Below, piece by piece: positions 1-7,710 of a stretch of DNA of 64,000 nt. This DNA is from Alphaproteobacteria bacterium (GTDB taxonomy: Bacteria > Pseudomonadota > Alphaproteobacteria > Caulobacterales > Aquidulcibacteraceae), in assembly GCA_027485915.1 (NCBI GenBank), contig JAIXQA010000023.1, forward strand, positions 57,704-121,703. Direction: 5' to 3'. The translations under genes were made by a program, and so were the position numbers. Under the pieces are notes generated by a model. It had not been told where the DNA came from and ran no database searches. It saw only the letters and a program-made list of their open reading frames with translations. Position 1 is the stretch's first letter. Each line of letters begins with the position of its first letter.

Positions 1-232
1 GCAATGACACCATGAGCGCCACTAAAGTCCCACTGACGCCCATCTCGATAATCATCACTCGGTTCAAAGTCCCAGTCAGTAAGACGGCCGCCATACCAGT
101 GGTGATTTGAAACAGTGACAGACGCAGAATTCGACCAATAGGCAAGTCTTCGCTGGCGGAGTCGGCAAATGGCAGCATGTTAACGATAAGACTGCGCCAA
201 GCAGCGGCATTCTTCTGGGCTTGAGGCGTCAT
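1..232 (-). CDS. PucC/LhaA-family MFS protein, N-terminal part (cut by window edge)
   Basis: Only the first 77 codons are present; the gene runs off the left edge. The translation begins MTPQAQKNAAAW and contains RLSLFQITTGMAAVLLTG followed by TLNRVMIIEMGVSGTLVAL, the characteristic first transmembrane segments of the PucC/LhaA/Bch2 family. These MFS-like membrane proteins help assemble light-harvesting complexes or deliver pigment to them. Its ATG overlaps the bchF stop by the ATGA arrangement, so the two are almost certainly co-transcribed and translationally coupled. From this fragment I cannot separate LhaA (LH1 assembly) from PucC (LH2 assembly). It is a paralogue of the family member at 4713-6101. 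Family assignment is firm; exact role is inferred. Confidence 0.85.
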   Translation of the reverse strand, partial: MTPQAQKNAAAWRSLIVNMLPFADSASEDLPIGRILRLSLFQITTGMAAVLLTGTLNRVMIIEMGVSGTLVALMVSL

Positions 233-753
233 GATTGCTGCCCCGCCCAATGATGGGATACCGAAGCTTTGTCAGGTTTCTGGCCTTCTAAGCGGGCTAT
301 GCGCAACTTCCAAAGAAATTGTGCCGCATTGATCACATAGGTGCCGTAGGCTGCAACAGCGATGTAGATTTGTTGCTGTGGGGTCCACCAGCCTTTCAAA
401 AGGGCGACCACATACAGCGTTTGAAGTGTTAGGACCAACATGGAGAAAACATCTTCCCAGAAGAAGGCCTCTACAAACAGCCATTCCCCAAAGACGACCT
501 TCTCCCAGATCGAGCCGGTGATCATGATGATGTAAAGGAGGAAGGTTTTGGCCAGGATTGAGATTGTTGCGGCTTCGTAGCCGTTACCCGTCGTCAAATA
601 ATAGGCGACAAGGCCCAAACTAATTAAGAATACCAAAAATTGTAGTGGAGCTAAAACAGCCTGTACCATAGTCCATGGTGTGGCATCACGTCGCGCCCTT
701 TGTTCGGGTGAATAGAGAGGCTTCTTTGACGATTTAGACCGTTCTGCGGCCAT
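229..753 (-). CDS. bchF: 2-vinyl bacteriochlorophyllide hydratase BchF
   Basis: The 174-residue product hydrates the 3-vinyl group of (bacterio)chlorophyllide to 3-hydroxyethyl on the route to bacteriochlorophyll a. Family-typical sequence is clear: YSPEQRARRDATPWTMVQ (about residues 14-31), SIWEKVVFGEWLF (81-93) and AFFWEDVFSMLVLTL (96-110). Four hydrophobic segments near 31-53, 63-82, 101-121 and 129-149 mark it as an integral membrane protein. The frame stays open upstream to 1050, but that extension looks nothing like BchF; the ATG at 753 gives the normal family length and places YSPEQ at the usual distance from the N-terminus. The ribosome-binding site is weak. It is divergent from ppaA and followed, with an ATGA overlap, by a PucC/LhaA-type gene instead of the common bchN. 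Confidence 0.93.
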   Translation of the reverse strand: MAAERSKSSKKPLYSPEQRARRDATPWTMVQAVLAPLQFLVFLISLGLVAYYLTTGNGYEAATISILAKTFLLYIIMITGSIWEKVVFGEWLFVEAFFWEDVFSMLVLTLQTLYVVALLKGWWTPQQQIYIAVAAYGTYVINAAQFLWKLRIARLEGQKPDKASVSHHWAGQQS

Positions 754-1005
754 TGGTGGTGGTGAATTGACAGGTAGATTGGACAAAATGCAGTCCACTC
801 CCGCTTGGTCTGCACTAAGAAATGCCCCGCATTGCCCCCCTGAACCCCCTACACCATACTCTATCGCAAGCATAGCCTCACCCTCGCAACTGGCATGCGA
901 AGATGTTGATTTTGAAGGGATATGCAAGGATTGCATCCAAAGATTCCTGTGGCCCGCTGCAGAAAATGCCCGCACCAGCCCGCAGTTTCGCATGCCCCCT
1001 TTGAT

Positions 1006-1023
1006 TGTCAAGTTATTTGGACG
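1006..1023 (-). promoter_or_regulatory. Candidate PpsR/CrtJ operator (one mismatch) overlapping a TTGACA box upstream of bchF
   Basis: Top strand reads TGT-N12-ACG; the known PpsR/CrtJ consensus is TGT-N12-ACA, so 5 of 6 specified bases match. On the minus strand the left half-site is part of TTGACA (1011-1006), a good -35 box for bchF transcription. Repressor binding over a -35 box is the arrangement known for CrtJ-controlled bch promoters. No matching -10 is obvious 17 bases away, which weakens the case. Confidence 0.4.
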
Positions 1024-1035
1024 CCTAATAAAAAT

Positions 1036-1059
1036 GACACTTTTTGACATTTGGGGACA
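1036..1059. repeat. Three GACA direct repeats at 10-base spacing
   Basis: GACA occurs at 1036, 1046 and 1056, each followed by T- or G-rich spacer, so the three copies lie on one helical face. The stretch is between the divergent bchF and ppaA genes. Phased short direct repeats are typical binding sites for dimeric response regulators, but no specific regulator is recognised; chance is possible for a 4-base motif. Confidence 0.35.
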
Positions 1060-1269
1060 AAAAAATTAATTTGGCTATGGCTCATATTGAATCTTCGTGT
1101 AAGTTGATGAAACCAGAGGTCAGCGGAAGCCCAATCAAAAAGGCACCTGCACTGGTTTAAGATGACCTGGTGATTGATTTCCTCGTAAGGCGGGAACCAC
1201 CAACAGGGGGCAGCGCGTAGCTGGACGCGCACGAGACGGTGTGACTCCGAAAGTTATCTGGAGAAGCAA

Positions 1270-2154
1270 ATGTCCAATCAAGACACCTTGGAGCACCTGG
1301 ATCCCAGAAGCCATGGCCAAGAGGGCCAATCACAAAGTGCATCGCCCCAGCACAATGGTGACAAATCGACTGACGTGAAGATCATGGAGCTGTTGGCTCA
1401 AATGGTAGAAGGGGATATCATCCCTCGTCTCATGTTAGCCCACAAAACCCACCGCGCACAAAACCAAAGCCAAGCCACCGGAAGGGCACTTGGCCATACG
1501 GCTGTGATTGATCTCGCCCATGTGCTGCTTACCCATGAGGTGGATGATGTGGAGTTGATACTTCACGCCTATATGAATTCGGGCATGCGTTTGGACGAAG
1601 TTTACGTCGACCTCATGGCACCTGCTGCCCGCCACTTAGGTGACATGTGGGCCAATGATACGGCGACTTTCTCCGATGTCACCATCGGTCTCGGGCGGAT
1701 GCAAACGCTTTTAAACCGCTTAAGCGATTCCCATCGTAATGACGAAGTGGTCCGCGATGACCTTGCCTCCGGCCTTTTTGTCACTCCAGCTGGCGAAATG
1801 CATAGCTTTGGCATCCGCATGGTGGACGAATTATTCAGGCGCGCCGGATGGAGAACCCTGTGTGAGCCAAATTCGCGCATCAATGATGTGTTAGCCATGG
1901 TAGGCAGCGAAAGCTTCCATATACTCGGAATTGGCGTTTCTTCCGAGGGACAAGTGCCTTTTGTAAAGGAATTGATCCGGCAGGTACGTAAAGTCTCACA
2001 CAATCGCCATATTCTCGTGTTGGTTGGCGGCAGCTACATTGTTGGGCGGCCCGATCTGGCAGCGAGCATTGGGGCTGATTTCTCTGCTAGTGACGGTAGA
2101 GAAGCTATCGCAATCGCCGAAACAGTCATATACGAGCACACCCACAGGCATTAG
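1270..2154 (+). CDS. ppaA: Cobalamin-binding antirepressor of photosynthesis genes, AerR/PpaA
   Basis: This 294-residue protein belongs to the AerR/PpaA family, which binds a cobalamin and antagonises PpsR/CrtJ, linking B12 and light/redox state to pigment gene expression. A four-helix B12-cap region is visible around residues 75-150, with the family signature WANDTATFSDVTIGLGRMQ beginning at W127. A Rossmann-type B12 domain follows (about 168-290) with E176-M-H178-S-F-G181, the counterpart of the DxHxxG cobalamin-ligand motif, then LVGGSYIVGRPDL and a GAD motif near 268-270. The GGAG site before the ATG is well placed. It sits directly upstream of ppsR, the usual partner pairing. The N-terminal 40 residues are hydrophilic and probably disordered. 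Confidence 0.9.
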   Translation: MSNQDTLEHLDPRSHGQEGQSQSASPQHNGDKSTDVKIMELLAQMVEGDIIPRLMLAHKTHRAQNQSQATGRALGHTAVIDLAHVLLTHEVDDVELILHAYMNSGMRLDEVYVDLMAPAARHLGDMWANDTATFSDVTIGLGRMQTLLNRLSDSHRNDEVVRDDLASGLFVTPAGEMHSFGIRMVDELFRRAGWRTLCEPNSRINDVLAMVGSESFHILGIGVSSEGQVPFVKELIRQVRKVSHNRHILVLVGGSYIVGRPDLAASIGADFSASDGREAIAIAETVIYEHTHRH

Positions 2155-2189
2155 CCGTCTATGCTAGTTTCAAGGTTTTCAACGCGCAC

Positions 2190-3620
2190 ATGGAACATCG
2201 CCCTCCCAATCAAAACTTCGGTCCATTGCTGCAGCCCGCTGCACTCGGTGACTTAGAAGCTTCGATTGCGGTGAAGGTACTGGCGGCTGGTGGTGATGTA
2301 GCCATTGTGCTTGACCGTGATGGCGTCATTTGTGATCTGGCGGTCGGCAATTCAGACCTCCAGTTGGATGATTTTGAAAGCTGGGTTAATAAGCCGTGGT
2401 CAGACACCGTGACCCAGGACAGCCGTCCTAAGGTCGAGGAAATGCTGCGGGATGCCGCCTCCGACAAAGCAATTCGCTGGCGTGAACTGAACCATCCATC
2501 TCGTCGTGGCGATTCTGTGGCTCTGCGCTATGTTGCCGTCGGCACTGGCGATGATGGTCGGATTATAGCCATAGGCCGCGATCATCGTGCTGCCTCTGTG
2601 TTGCAGCAGCGTTTGCTACAAGCTCAGCAATCCATGGAGCGCGATTATGCGCGTATGCGCACGTCTGAATCGCGTTATCGGATGCTGTTCCAATCAACGA
2701 GCGAAGCTGTGTTGATTATTGACGGATCGACACGTCGCGTTGCAGAAGCCAATCCGGCAGCGGACAGGCTAATCGGTGGCGATGGATCCCTCGTTGGCAA
2801 GCCGTTTTCACGTCTTTTTGCTGTGCAGAGCCAAGAAGATGCGGCCTCTCTTCTTTCGGTTGCGCAAGCATCCACAAGCCGTGCTGCGCCGCAGACCAAT
2901 CTGACCTCCAATGGACGGCAACTGAATGTAACGGCTTCCCTGTTCCGGCAGGACAGAAGCATGCATTTTCTAGTTCGAGTTGTTCCAATTGAGCGGTCAG
3001 AGCCTATTATCGTTGATAGCAGTCATCGGATGCTGGCCGCTATCAATCTTCTTCCCGACGGGCTTGTCGTCACCGACCGAGATTTGAACATTCTTACGGA
3101 GAATTCGGCGTTTTTGGATCTCGTCCATTTACCGACGCCTGAGCAAGCAAATGGAGAGTCCCTGACCCGCTTTTTGGGTCGGCCCGGCGTCGACCGAAAC
3201 ATCTTGCTTGAGAACCTCGTGAAATACGGTGTCGTTAGGAATTTCCCAACAGTCTTGCAAACCCAGTTTGGTGAGTTGGAGGACGTGGAAGTTTGCGCCG
3301 TTTCCGTGCCCGAGGGTGATGAGGGATTCTATGGCTTCAGCATTCGCCGAGTCAGCCGACGTGAGATGGAGCGCGGACAACAGCCATTGGAATTGGTTCG
3401 CTCGCCTGCAGATATGAGCGAATTGGTGGGGCGGGTGTCTTTAAAAGAGATTGTCCGCGATACAACCGACTTTGTGGAGCGGCTATGTATTGAAGCGGCC
3501 CTCGATTTGACGGGCAATAATCGGGCCTCCGCCGCGGAGATTTTGGGAGTCAGCCGGCAAAGCCTTTATTCCAAGCTCCATCGTTTTGGCATCGGTAATT
3601 TTGAAGACGATCCTCAGTAG
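2190..3620 (+). CDS. ppsR: PAS-domain transcriptional repressor PpsR/CrtJ
   Basis: This 476-residue product is the aerobic repressor of bacteriochlorophyll, carotenoid and light-harvesting genes. The order is an N-terminal PAS-like domain (about 25-130), a glutamine-rich helix (LQQRLLQAQQSMERDYARM, about 136-155), two PAS domains (about 160-270 and 280-395), and a Fis-type helix-turn-helix at the C-terminus (NRASAAEILGVSRQSLYSK). It binds TGT-N12-ACA palindromes, one of which lies before bchG. Cysteines occur only at 48, 369 and 433; C433 just before the HTH matches the redox-active cysteine of CrtJ/PpsR, but the inter-PAS region where its disulfide partner normally lies has none. It follows ppaA by 35 bases, likely as one operon. 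No strong Shine-Dalgarno precedes the ATG. Confidence 0.93.
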   Translation: MEHRPPNQNFGPLLQPAALGDLEASIAVKVLAAGGDVAIVLDRDGVICDLAVGNSDLQLDDFESWVNKPWSDTVTQDSRPKVEEMLRDAASDKAIRWRELNHPSRRGDSVALRYVAVGTGDDGRIIAIGRDHRAASVLQQRLLQAQQSMERDYARMRTSESRYRMLFQSTSEAVLIIDGSTRRVAEANPAADRLIGGDGSLVGKPFSRLFAVQSQEDAASLLSVAQASTSRAAPQTNLTSNGRQLNVTASLFRQDRSMHFLVRVVPIERSEPIIVDSSHRMLAAINLLPDGLVVTDRDLNILTENSAFLDLVHLPTPEQANGESLTRFLGRPGVDRNILLENLVKYGVVRNFPTVLQTQFGELEDVEVCAVSVPEGDEGFYGFSIRRVSRREMERGQQPLELVRSPADMSELVGRVSLKEIVRDTTDFVERLCIEAALDLTGNNRASAAEILGVSRQSLYSKLHRFGIGNFEDDPQ

Positions 3621-3754
3621 GGTGGGTCCCGTTCGTCAATTGCATCTGCACGTTGCTTGGCAAACCAGCACTTGGGGGCGGGCTTGAGCACGCATTCCTC
3701 GAGATTGGCATTGAAATTAAAGTGATTTTTCTATGAGTTGTCCAATTTCTTGAG

Positions 3755-3772
3755 TGTCGATTTTAATTGACA
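3755..3772. promoter_or_regulatory. Perfect PpsR/CrtJ operator upstream of bchG
   Basis: The 18 bases TGTCGATTTTAATTGACA match TGT-N12-ACA and the extended palindrome TGTC-N10-GACA exactly. The site ends 29 bases before the bchG start. Its right half contains TTGACA (3767-3772), usable as a -35 box with a weak -10 (TAGTCT, 3790-3795) at 17-base spacing, so binding should block RNA polymerase. Confidence 0.8.
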
Positions 3773-3784
3773 CTTCTAAGTGTC
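3769..3784. promoter_or_regulatory. Second palindrome, GACACTT-CT-AAGTGTC, overlapping the PpsR site
   Basis: A perfect 7-base inverted repeat with a 2-base centre begins inside the right half of the PpsR operator and covers the spacer of the proposed bchG promoter. It reuses the GACA half of the operator facing a second TGTC, so it may serve as an extra half-site for cooperative PpsR binding or for another regulator. Function is inferred only. Confidence 0.45.
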
Positions 3785-3801
3785 CAACATAGTCTCGATC
3801 T

Positions 3802-4716
3802 ATGAATGAGACAGCTGCATCCTTGGCACGATCCAATTTGCCGGCGCCTAAAGCGGTACTGGAGCTGGTTAAGCCCATTACGTGGTTCGCGCCTATGTGG
3901 GCATTTATGTGTGGGGTCGTTTCCTCAGGTGCGCCCTTTTTGGAGAAGTGGCCCTTGGCTTTCGCAGGCGCAATCCTGGCCGGGCCAATGATTTGCGCCA
4001 CTAGCCAAGCAGTGAACGATTGGTTTGATCGCCATGTAGACGCGATTAACGAGCCAAACCGCCCCATACCGTCCGGCCGAATTCCGGGCCGGTGGGGTCT
4101 ATGGATCGCCGTGATCTGGACAGTTGTGTCTTTGTTGTTCGCTTCAACCCTTGGGCTATGGGTTCTGGCGGCAGCGTCGCTTGGTATTGTCCTTGCTTGG
4201 GCCTATAGCGCGCCGCCGTTCCGCCTTAAACAAAGTGGCTGGTGGGGTCCCGCGTCAGTTGGCTTTTCTTATGAGGGCCTGACTTGGTTTACCGGTGCCG
4301 CCGTCGTTACACAGAGCTTGCCGGACGCGAAAATATTGCTGCTTGCAGGACTCTATGCCGCCGGTGCGCACGGCATAATGACTTTGAATGACTTCAAGGC
4401 TGTAGAGGGTGACCGTCAACTCGGGCTTCGCTCCTTGCCTGTTGTGATGGGGGTCGATGGTGCCGCGCGCTTTGCTTGCTTAGTCATGGCGTTGCCGCAA
4501 AGCTTCGTAATTGGCTTACTGGTCTACTGGGGATTATTTCCGTATGCTGCGGGAGTTCTGATCGCCCTATTGGCGCAATTTGTACTGATGCGCCGACTTC
4601 TGCGTGACCCCCTTAAACATACACCGTGGTATAATGCTACTGGAACCAGCCTATATGTGCTGGGCATGCTGGTCAGCGCCATCGGTGTCGGCTCCCTGCT
4701 TGGAGGACATGCATGA
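3802..4716 (+). CDS. bchG: Bacteriochlorophyll synthase BchG
   Basis: The 304-residue membrane prenyltransferase attaches the geranylgeranyl or phytyl tail to bacteriochlorophyllide a, the last esterification step. It belongs to the UbiA family: the first Asp-rich prenyl-diphosphate motif lies in NDWFDRHVDAINEPNRPIPSG (the conserved stretch about 72-92), and the second in TLNDFKAVEGDRQLG. About eight hydrophobic segments are predicted. Length and motif spacing are normal for BchG/ChlG. The gene starts the bchG-bch2-bchP run common in purple bacteria, and its stop overlaps the following start (ATGA). A perfect PpsR operator upstream implies repression under oxygen. Confidence 0.95.
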   Translation: MNETAASLARSNLPAPKAVLELVKPITWFAPMWAFMCGVVSSGAPFLEKWPLAFAGAILAGPMICATSQAVNDWFDRHVDAINEPNRPIPSGRIPGRWGLWIAVIWTVVSLLFASTLGLWVLAAASLGIVLAWAYSAPPFRLKQSGWWGPASVGFSYEGLTWFTGAAVVTQSLPDAKILLLAGLYAAGAHGIMTLNDFKAVEGDRQLGLRSLPVVMGVDGAARFACLVMALPQSFVIGLLVYWGLFPYAAGVLIALLAQFVLMRRLLRDPLKHTPWYNATGTSLYVLGMLVSAIGVGSLLGGHA

Positions 4717-6101
4717 CCAACACACTCCTGAAACCCCTAGGATGGCTCGGCATTGCTCGACTTGGGCTCGTTCAAAGTGCGCTAGGGGCCGTTGTTGCGC
4801 TAACAACCTCAACGCTCAATCGTGTGATGGTAGTGGAAATGGCCATGCCCGCCATGTTGCCAGCCGCCCTTGTCGGTCTGCACTTTGCTGTGCAGATTAC
4901 ACGTCCCCAATGGGGTTATGGATCTGACCTTGGCAGCCGTCGAACGCCATGGATTATCGGTGGTATGGCTTGCCTCTGTCTTGGGGCCCTAGGGGCCACA
5001 GATGCGGCTTTGATAATGGCAAGTACCCCAGCGCTTGGCATCCTCATCTCTATTCTAGCTTATTTGATGATTGGGATGGGTGTAGGTGCATCGGGAACAT
5101 CGCTCCTAGCGCTTTTGGCAACGCGGGTGGCACCAGAGCGGCGTCCTGCAGCCGCGTCTATCACATGGATCATGATGATTCTTGGGATTGTTATTTCATC
5201 CATCATCGTCGGACAGCTAATTTCTCCTTTCAGTGCTCAAGCCCTAGCCTTTGCTGCAACAGGCGTAGCCGGATGCGCCTTCCTGGTAACGTTGGCGGCG
5301 GTCCACGGCGTCGAACTGCCAGAAGGGACCAAGGCGCATGCTCTTGAACCGGGGGAAGACGGTCCCCCGCCGGTCCCGTTTAGGCAGGCACTCAAGGAAA
5401 TCTGGGACGAGCCTTTGGCACGGAACTTTTCCATCTTCGTCTTTGTTTCGATGCTGGCCTATAGTGCGCAAGACCTGATCTTAGAGCCTTTCGCAGGCTT
5501 AGTCTTTTACATGACGCCAGGCCAGTCGACACAGATGTCTGGCATGCAGAACATGGGCGTGCTGTTAGGCATGATCCTTACGGGCGCGATTGGCGGGCGT
5601 AGCACACGTTCGGGCAAAAGCTGGATGTCGGCGTGGGCTGTCTTTGGCTGCGTTGGTTCAGCACTTGCGCTAATGGCCCTCGCCGCGGCGGCAGAAGTCG
5701 GCCCGGGTTGGCCACTGAAGCCGACAGTCTTTGCGCTAGGTTTTGCTAACGGAGTTTTCGCGGTCGCCGCAATAGGCTCCATGATGGGACTTGCCGGCAG
5801 TGGTCAGAAGTCACGTGTAGGCATCCGGATGGGGATTTGGGGTGCCGCTCAGGCCATTGCCTTTGGCCTTGGAGGGTTCTTCGGAGCAATGGGAGTGGAT
5901 GGGCTCCGCGCCATCTTGCCCGAGACTGGCGACGCCTTCCTTGTCGTTTTCTTAGTCGAAGGTGCCTTGTTTTTGGTCTCCGCCTATCTCGCTAGCCGGC
6001 TCGATCGTTCCAAGCAGACGGTTTTAGCGCGGGTGGATGGGGTAGATGGCCCTGCTTCCGCATCTCTCATGGGGCGTGGCTCCCCTCTGACGCAAGGATA
6101 A
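4713..6101 (+). CDS. Bch2-type PucC-family MFS protein
   Basis: This 462-residue polytopic membrane protein belongs to the PucC/LhaA/Bch2 branch of the major facilitator superfamily. The N-terminal signature STLNRVMVVEMAMPAML is followed by PQWGYGSDLGSRRTPWIIGG, the loop typical of the family. About twelve hydrophobic segments span the protein, with a hydrophilic central loop near residues 205-225 (ELPEGTKAHALEPGEDG). Located between bchG and bchP with a 4-base overlap to bchG and a 4-base gap to bchP, it matches the gene often called bch2 or orf428. The role is thought to be light-harvesting complex assembly or pigment handling; the direct biochemical activity is not established. Confidence 0.9.
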   Translation: MTNTLLKPLGWLGIARLGLVQSALGAVVALTTSTLNRVMVVEMAMPAMLPAALVGLHFAVQITRPQWGYGSDLGSRRTPWIIGGMACLCLGALGATDAALIMASTPALGILISILAYLMIGMGVGASGTSLLALLATRVAPERRPAAASITWIMMILGIVISSIIVGQLISPFSAQALAFAATGVAGCAFLVTLAAVHGVELPEGTKAHALEPGEDGPPPVPFRQALKEIWDEPLARNFSIFVFVSMLAYSAQDLILEPFAGLVFYMTPGQSTQMSGMQNMGVLLGMILTGAIGGRSTRSGKSWMSAWAVFGCVGSALALMALAAAAEVGPGWPLKPTVFALGFANGVFAVAAIGSMMGLAGSGQKSRVGIRMGIWGAAQAIAFGLGGFFGAMGVDGLRAILPETGDAFLVVFLVEGALFLVSAYLASRLDRSKQTVLARVDGVDGPASASLMGRGSPLTQG

Positions 6102-6105
6102 AATT

Positions 6106-7293
6106 ATGACGCAAACAGCTGATTTTGATGTCATCGTAGTCGGTGGAGGGCCGTCAGGTGCCACAGCCGCCACCGATCTTGCGGTCAAAGGGCATCGCGT
6201 TCTCCTGCTCGACAAAGCTGGGCGTATCAAGCCTTGCGGCGGTGCAATTCCTCCCCGACTCATGCGCGACTTTGACATACCGGCCCACCTCCTCTGCGCG
6301 CACGCGAAGGCCGCCCGGATGATCGCGCCCAGCGGCAAAATCGTCGATATGCCCATCGAGGGCGGTTACGTTGGAATGGTCAATCGAGATACTTTCGATG
6401 AATTCCTTCGCGAACGGGCCGCCCATTCCGGCGCGGAGCGTCGTAAAGGCGAATTTGAGCGACTAGAGCATCAGGCCGATGGTCCTTCCCTTATTCATTA
6501 TGTCGATGATGTTGGCCGAGCTCGGCAGGTTACAGCCCGTTATGTAATTGGGGCAGATGGCGCGCGCTCAAAGGTTGGCAAGCAAACCATCAAGGGTGCC
6601 GAGAAAATACCGTGTGTCTTTGCCTATCATGAAATTATTGCCGTCCCCGAGCACATGTCGGGCGACTTTGATCCCAGTCGATGCGATGTCTATTATCAAG
6701 GCCATTTGTCGCCCGATTTTTATGCATGGATTTTCCCGCATGGATCGACCGCCAGCATAGGTGTTGGAAGCGCACAAAAGGGCTTCTCTTTACGCGGCGC
6801 GATCAAGGATTTGCGTGCAGCTTCTGGCCTAGATGTCAATGAGACTGTGCGAACCGAAGGTGCACCCATCCCCCTAAAGCCGTTAAGGCGGTGGGATAAT
6901 GGACGCGACGTACTTCTGGCTGGCGACGCAGCAGGCGTAGTGGCACCCTCATCGGGTGAGGGGATTTACTACGCCATGGTCTGTGGGCGCGAAGCTGCAA
7001 ATGCGGTGTCTGAGGCTCTTGCGACAGGTAAGGTGTCCGCGCTCAAACTCGCACGCAAACGCTTCATGAAAGCACATGGCAAGGTCTTCTGGGTTTTAGG
7101 GGTCATGCAGCATTTCTGGTACCGAAGCGACAAGCGGCGCGAGCGCTTTGTGCAAATGTGCGCCGACCCAGATGTGCAATATCTAACTTGGCAAGCCTAT
7201 ATGAATAAGGAGTTGGTGCGCGCAAAGCCTGCGGCACATGCGCGCATCTTCTTGAAAGATATGGGCCATTTGCTGGGCCTATCGCCGTCGTGA
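6106..7293 (+). CDS. bchP: Geranylgeranyl diphosphate/bacteriochlorophyll reductase BchP
   Basis: The 395-residue flavoenzyme reduces the geranylgeranyl tail, on bacteriochlorophyll or as free diphosphate, to phytyl. An N-terminal FAD-binding fold shows DVIVVGGGPSGATAATDLA (about 8-26), followed by the family-typical KPCGGAIPPRLM. The C-terminal FAD motif is LLAGDAAGVVAPSSGEGIYY. A charged, basic C-terminal tail with YRSDKRRERFV is also usual for BchP/ChlP. Length is normal. It is the last pigment enzyme of the bchG-bch2-bchP run and is followed 21 bases later by a small membrane-protein gene, so it is probably co-transcribed from the PpsR-controlled bchG promoter. Confidence 0.95.
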   Translation: MTQTADFDVIVVGGGPSGATAATDLAVKGHRVLLLDKAGRIKPCGGAIPPRLMRDFDIPAHLLCAHAKAARMIAPSGKIVDMPIEGGYVGMVNRDTFDEFLRERAAHSGAERRKGEFERLEHQADGPSLIHYVDDVGRARQVTARYVIGADGARSKVGKQTIKGAEKIPCVFAYHEIIAVPEHMSGDFDPSRCDVYYQGHLSPDFYAWIFPHGSTASIGVGSAQKGFSLRGAIKDLRAASGLDVNETVRTEGAPIPLKPLRRWDNGRDVLLAGDAAGVVAPSSGEGIYYAMVCGREAANAVSEALATGKVSALKLARKRFMKAHGKVFWVLGVMQHFWYRSDKRRERFVQMCADPDVQYLTWQAYMNKELVRAKPAAHARIFLKDMGHLLGLSPS

Positions 7294-7314
7294 ACCAAGA
7301 AGCACGGCATTAAG

Positions 7315-7602
7315 ATGCCTGATGCGCTACCAGCATTCGTCACTAATCTCTTCCTCTCCGGATTGGCGATCGATGTGGCATTAGGGGTTATTGCGCTAGA
7401 GTTTCTGGTTTTTTGCTTCGTTGGAAAAAGCGGGACTTTGGCAACGCGCGCTGTCACATTGGGTCTGGCGCTTGGCCCTGGTGCTTGCCTAATGTTAGCT
7501 TTGCGTGCCTCGCTCACGCAAGCGAGCTTAGTCTGGGTGGTCTTCTTCCTCACTCTATCTTTGCCGTTGCATTTGTTGGATCTCGCGCGGCGCAAGGTTT
7601 AG
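7315..7602 (+). CDS. Small membrane protein downstream of bchP
   Basis: This 95-residue product is almost entirely hydrophobic, with three likely transmembrane helices (about 10-35, 42-62 and 68-86) and a basic C-terminus (DLARRKV). No catalytic motif is visible and I do not recognise a named family with certainty. It begins 21 bases after bchP on the same strand and ends before a strong terminator, so it should be the last gene of the bchG operon. That location suggests a role in the photosynthetic membrane, but this is context only. The frame is a plausible real gene: hydrophobic pattern, terminator position and operon spacing all fit. Confidence 0.6.
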   Translation: MPDALPAFVTNLFLSGLAIDVALGVIALEFLVFCFVGKSGTLATRAVTLGLALGPGACLMLALRASLTQASLVWVVFFLTLSLPLHLLDLARRKV

Positions 7603-7635
7603 GCGGACAACATTTACCCGCACAGACGAACAAGA

Positions 7636-7664
7636 AAGGGCGGGATGCCGAACATCCCGCCCTT
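7636..7664. terminator. Bidirectional terminator between the bchG operon and the cytochrome c gene
   Basis: A perfect 12-base stem, AAGGGCGGGATG paired with CATCCCGCCCTT, closes a 5-base loop. On the minus strand it is followed by TCTTGTT, on the plus strand by a weaker T-containing run. It lies between convergent genes and can end both transcripts. Confidence 0.8.
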
Positions 7665-7710
7665 GAACTTTCCACCGGCAAATCAGTCTAGCCGGAGCGG
7701 CAATCCCAAC

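Larger units (their letters stand above)
754..1269. promoter_or_regulatory. Divergent regulatory region between bchF and ppaA/aerR
   Basis: This 516-base stretch holds no convincing gene, although weak frames cross it on both strands. It must carry the leftward promoter for bchF and the rightward promoter for ppaA. Visible elements are a minus-strand TTGACA (1011-1006) inside a near-match to the PpsR/CrtJ operator (1006-1023) and three GACA motifs at exact 10-base spacing (1036, 1046, 1056). The ppaA end has a good ribosome-binding site, CTGGAGAAGCAAATG. No clear -10 hexamer was found on either strand, so promoter positions are uncertain. Confidence 0.5.

Noticed and set aside
1..232. Partial gene at the left edge as bchN, expected after bchF
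   Set aside because: The translation has PucC/LhaA transmembrane signatures (TLNRVMIIEMG) and none of the nitrogenase-like BchN features.
754..1050. N-terminal extension of BchF by about 99 residues
   Set aside because: The extension is unlike any BchF, while the ATG at 753 gives the normal length and N-terminus.
767..1069. Open frame of 100 codons on the plus strand opposite the upstream extension of bchF
   Set aside because: No family resemblance, no ribosome site, and it lies over the divergent promoter region.
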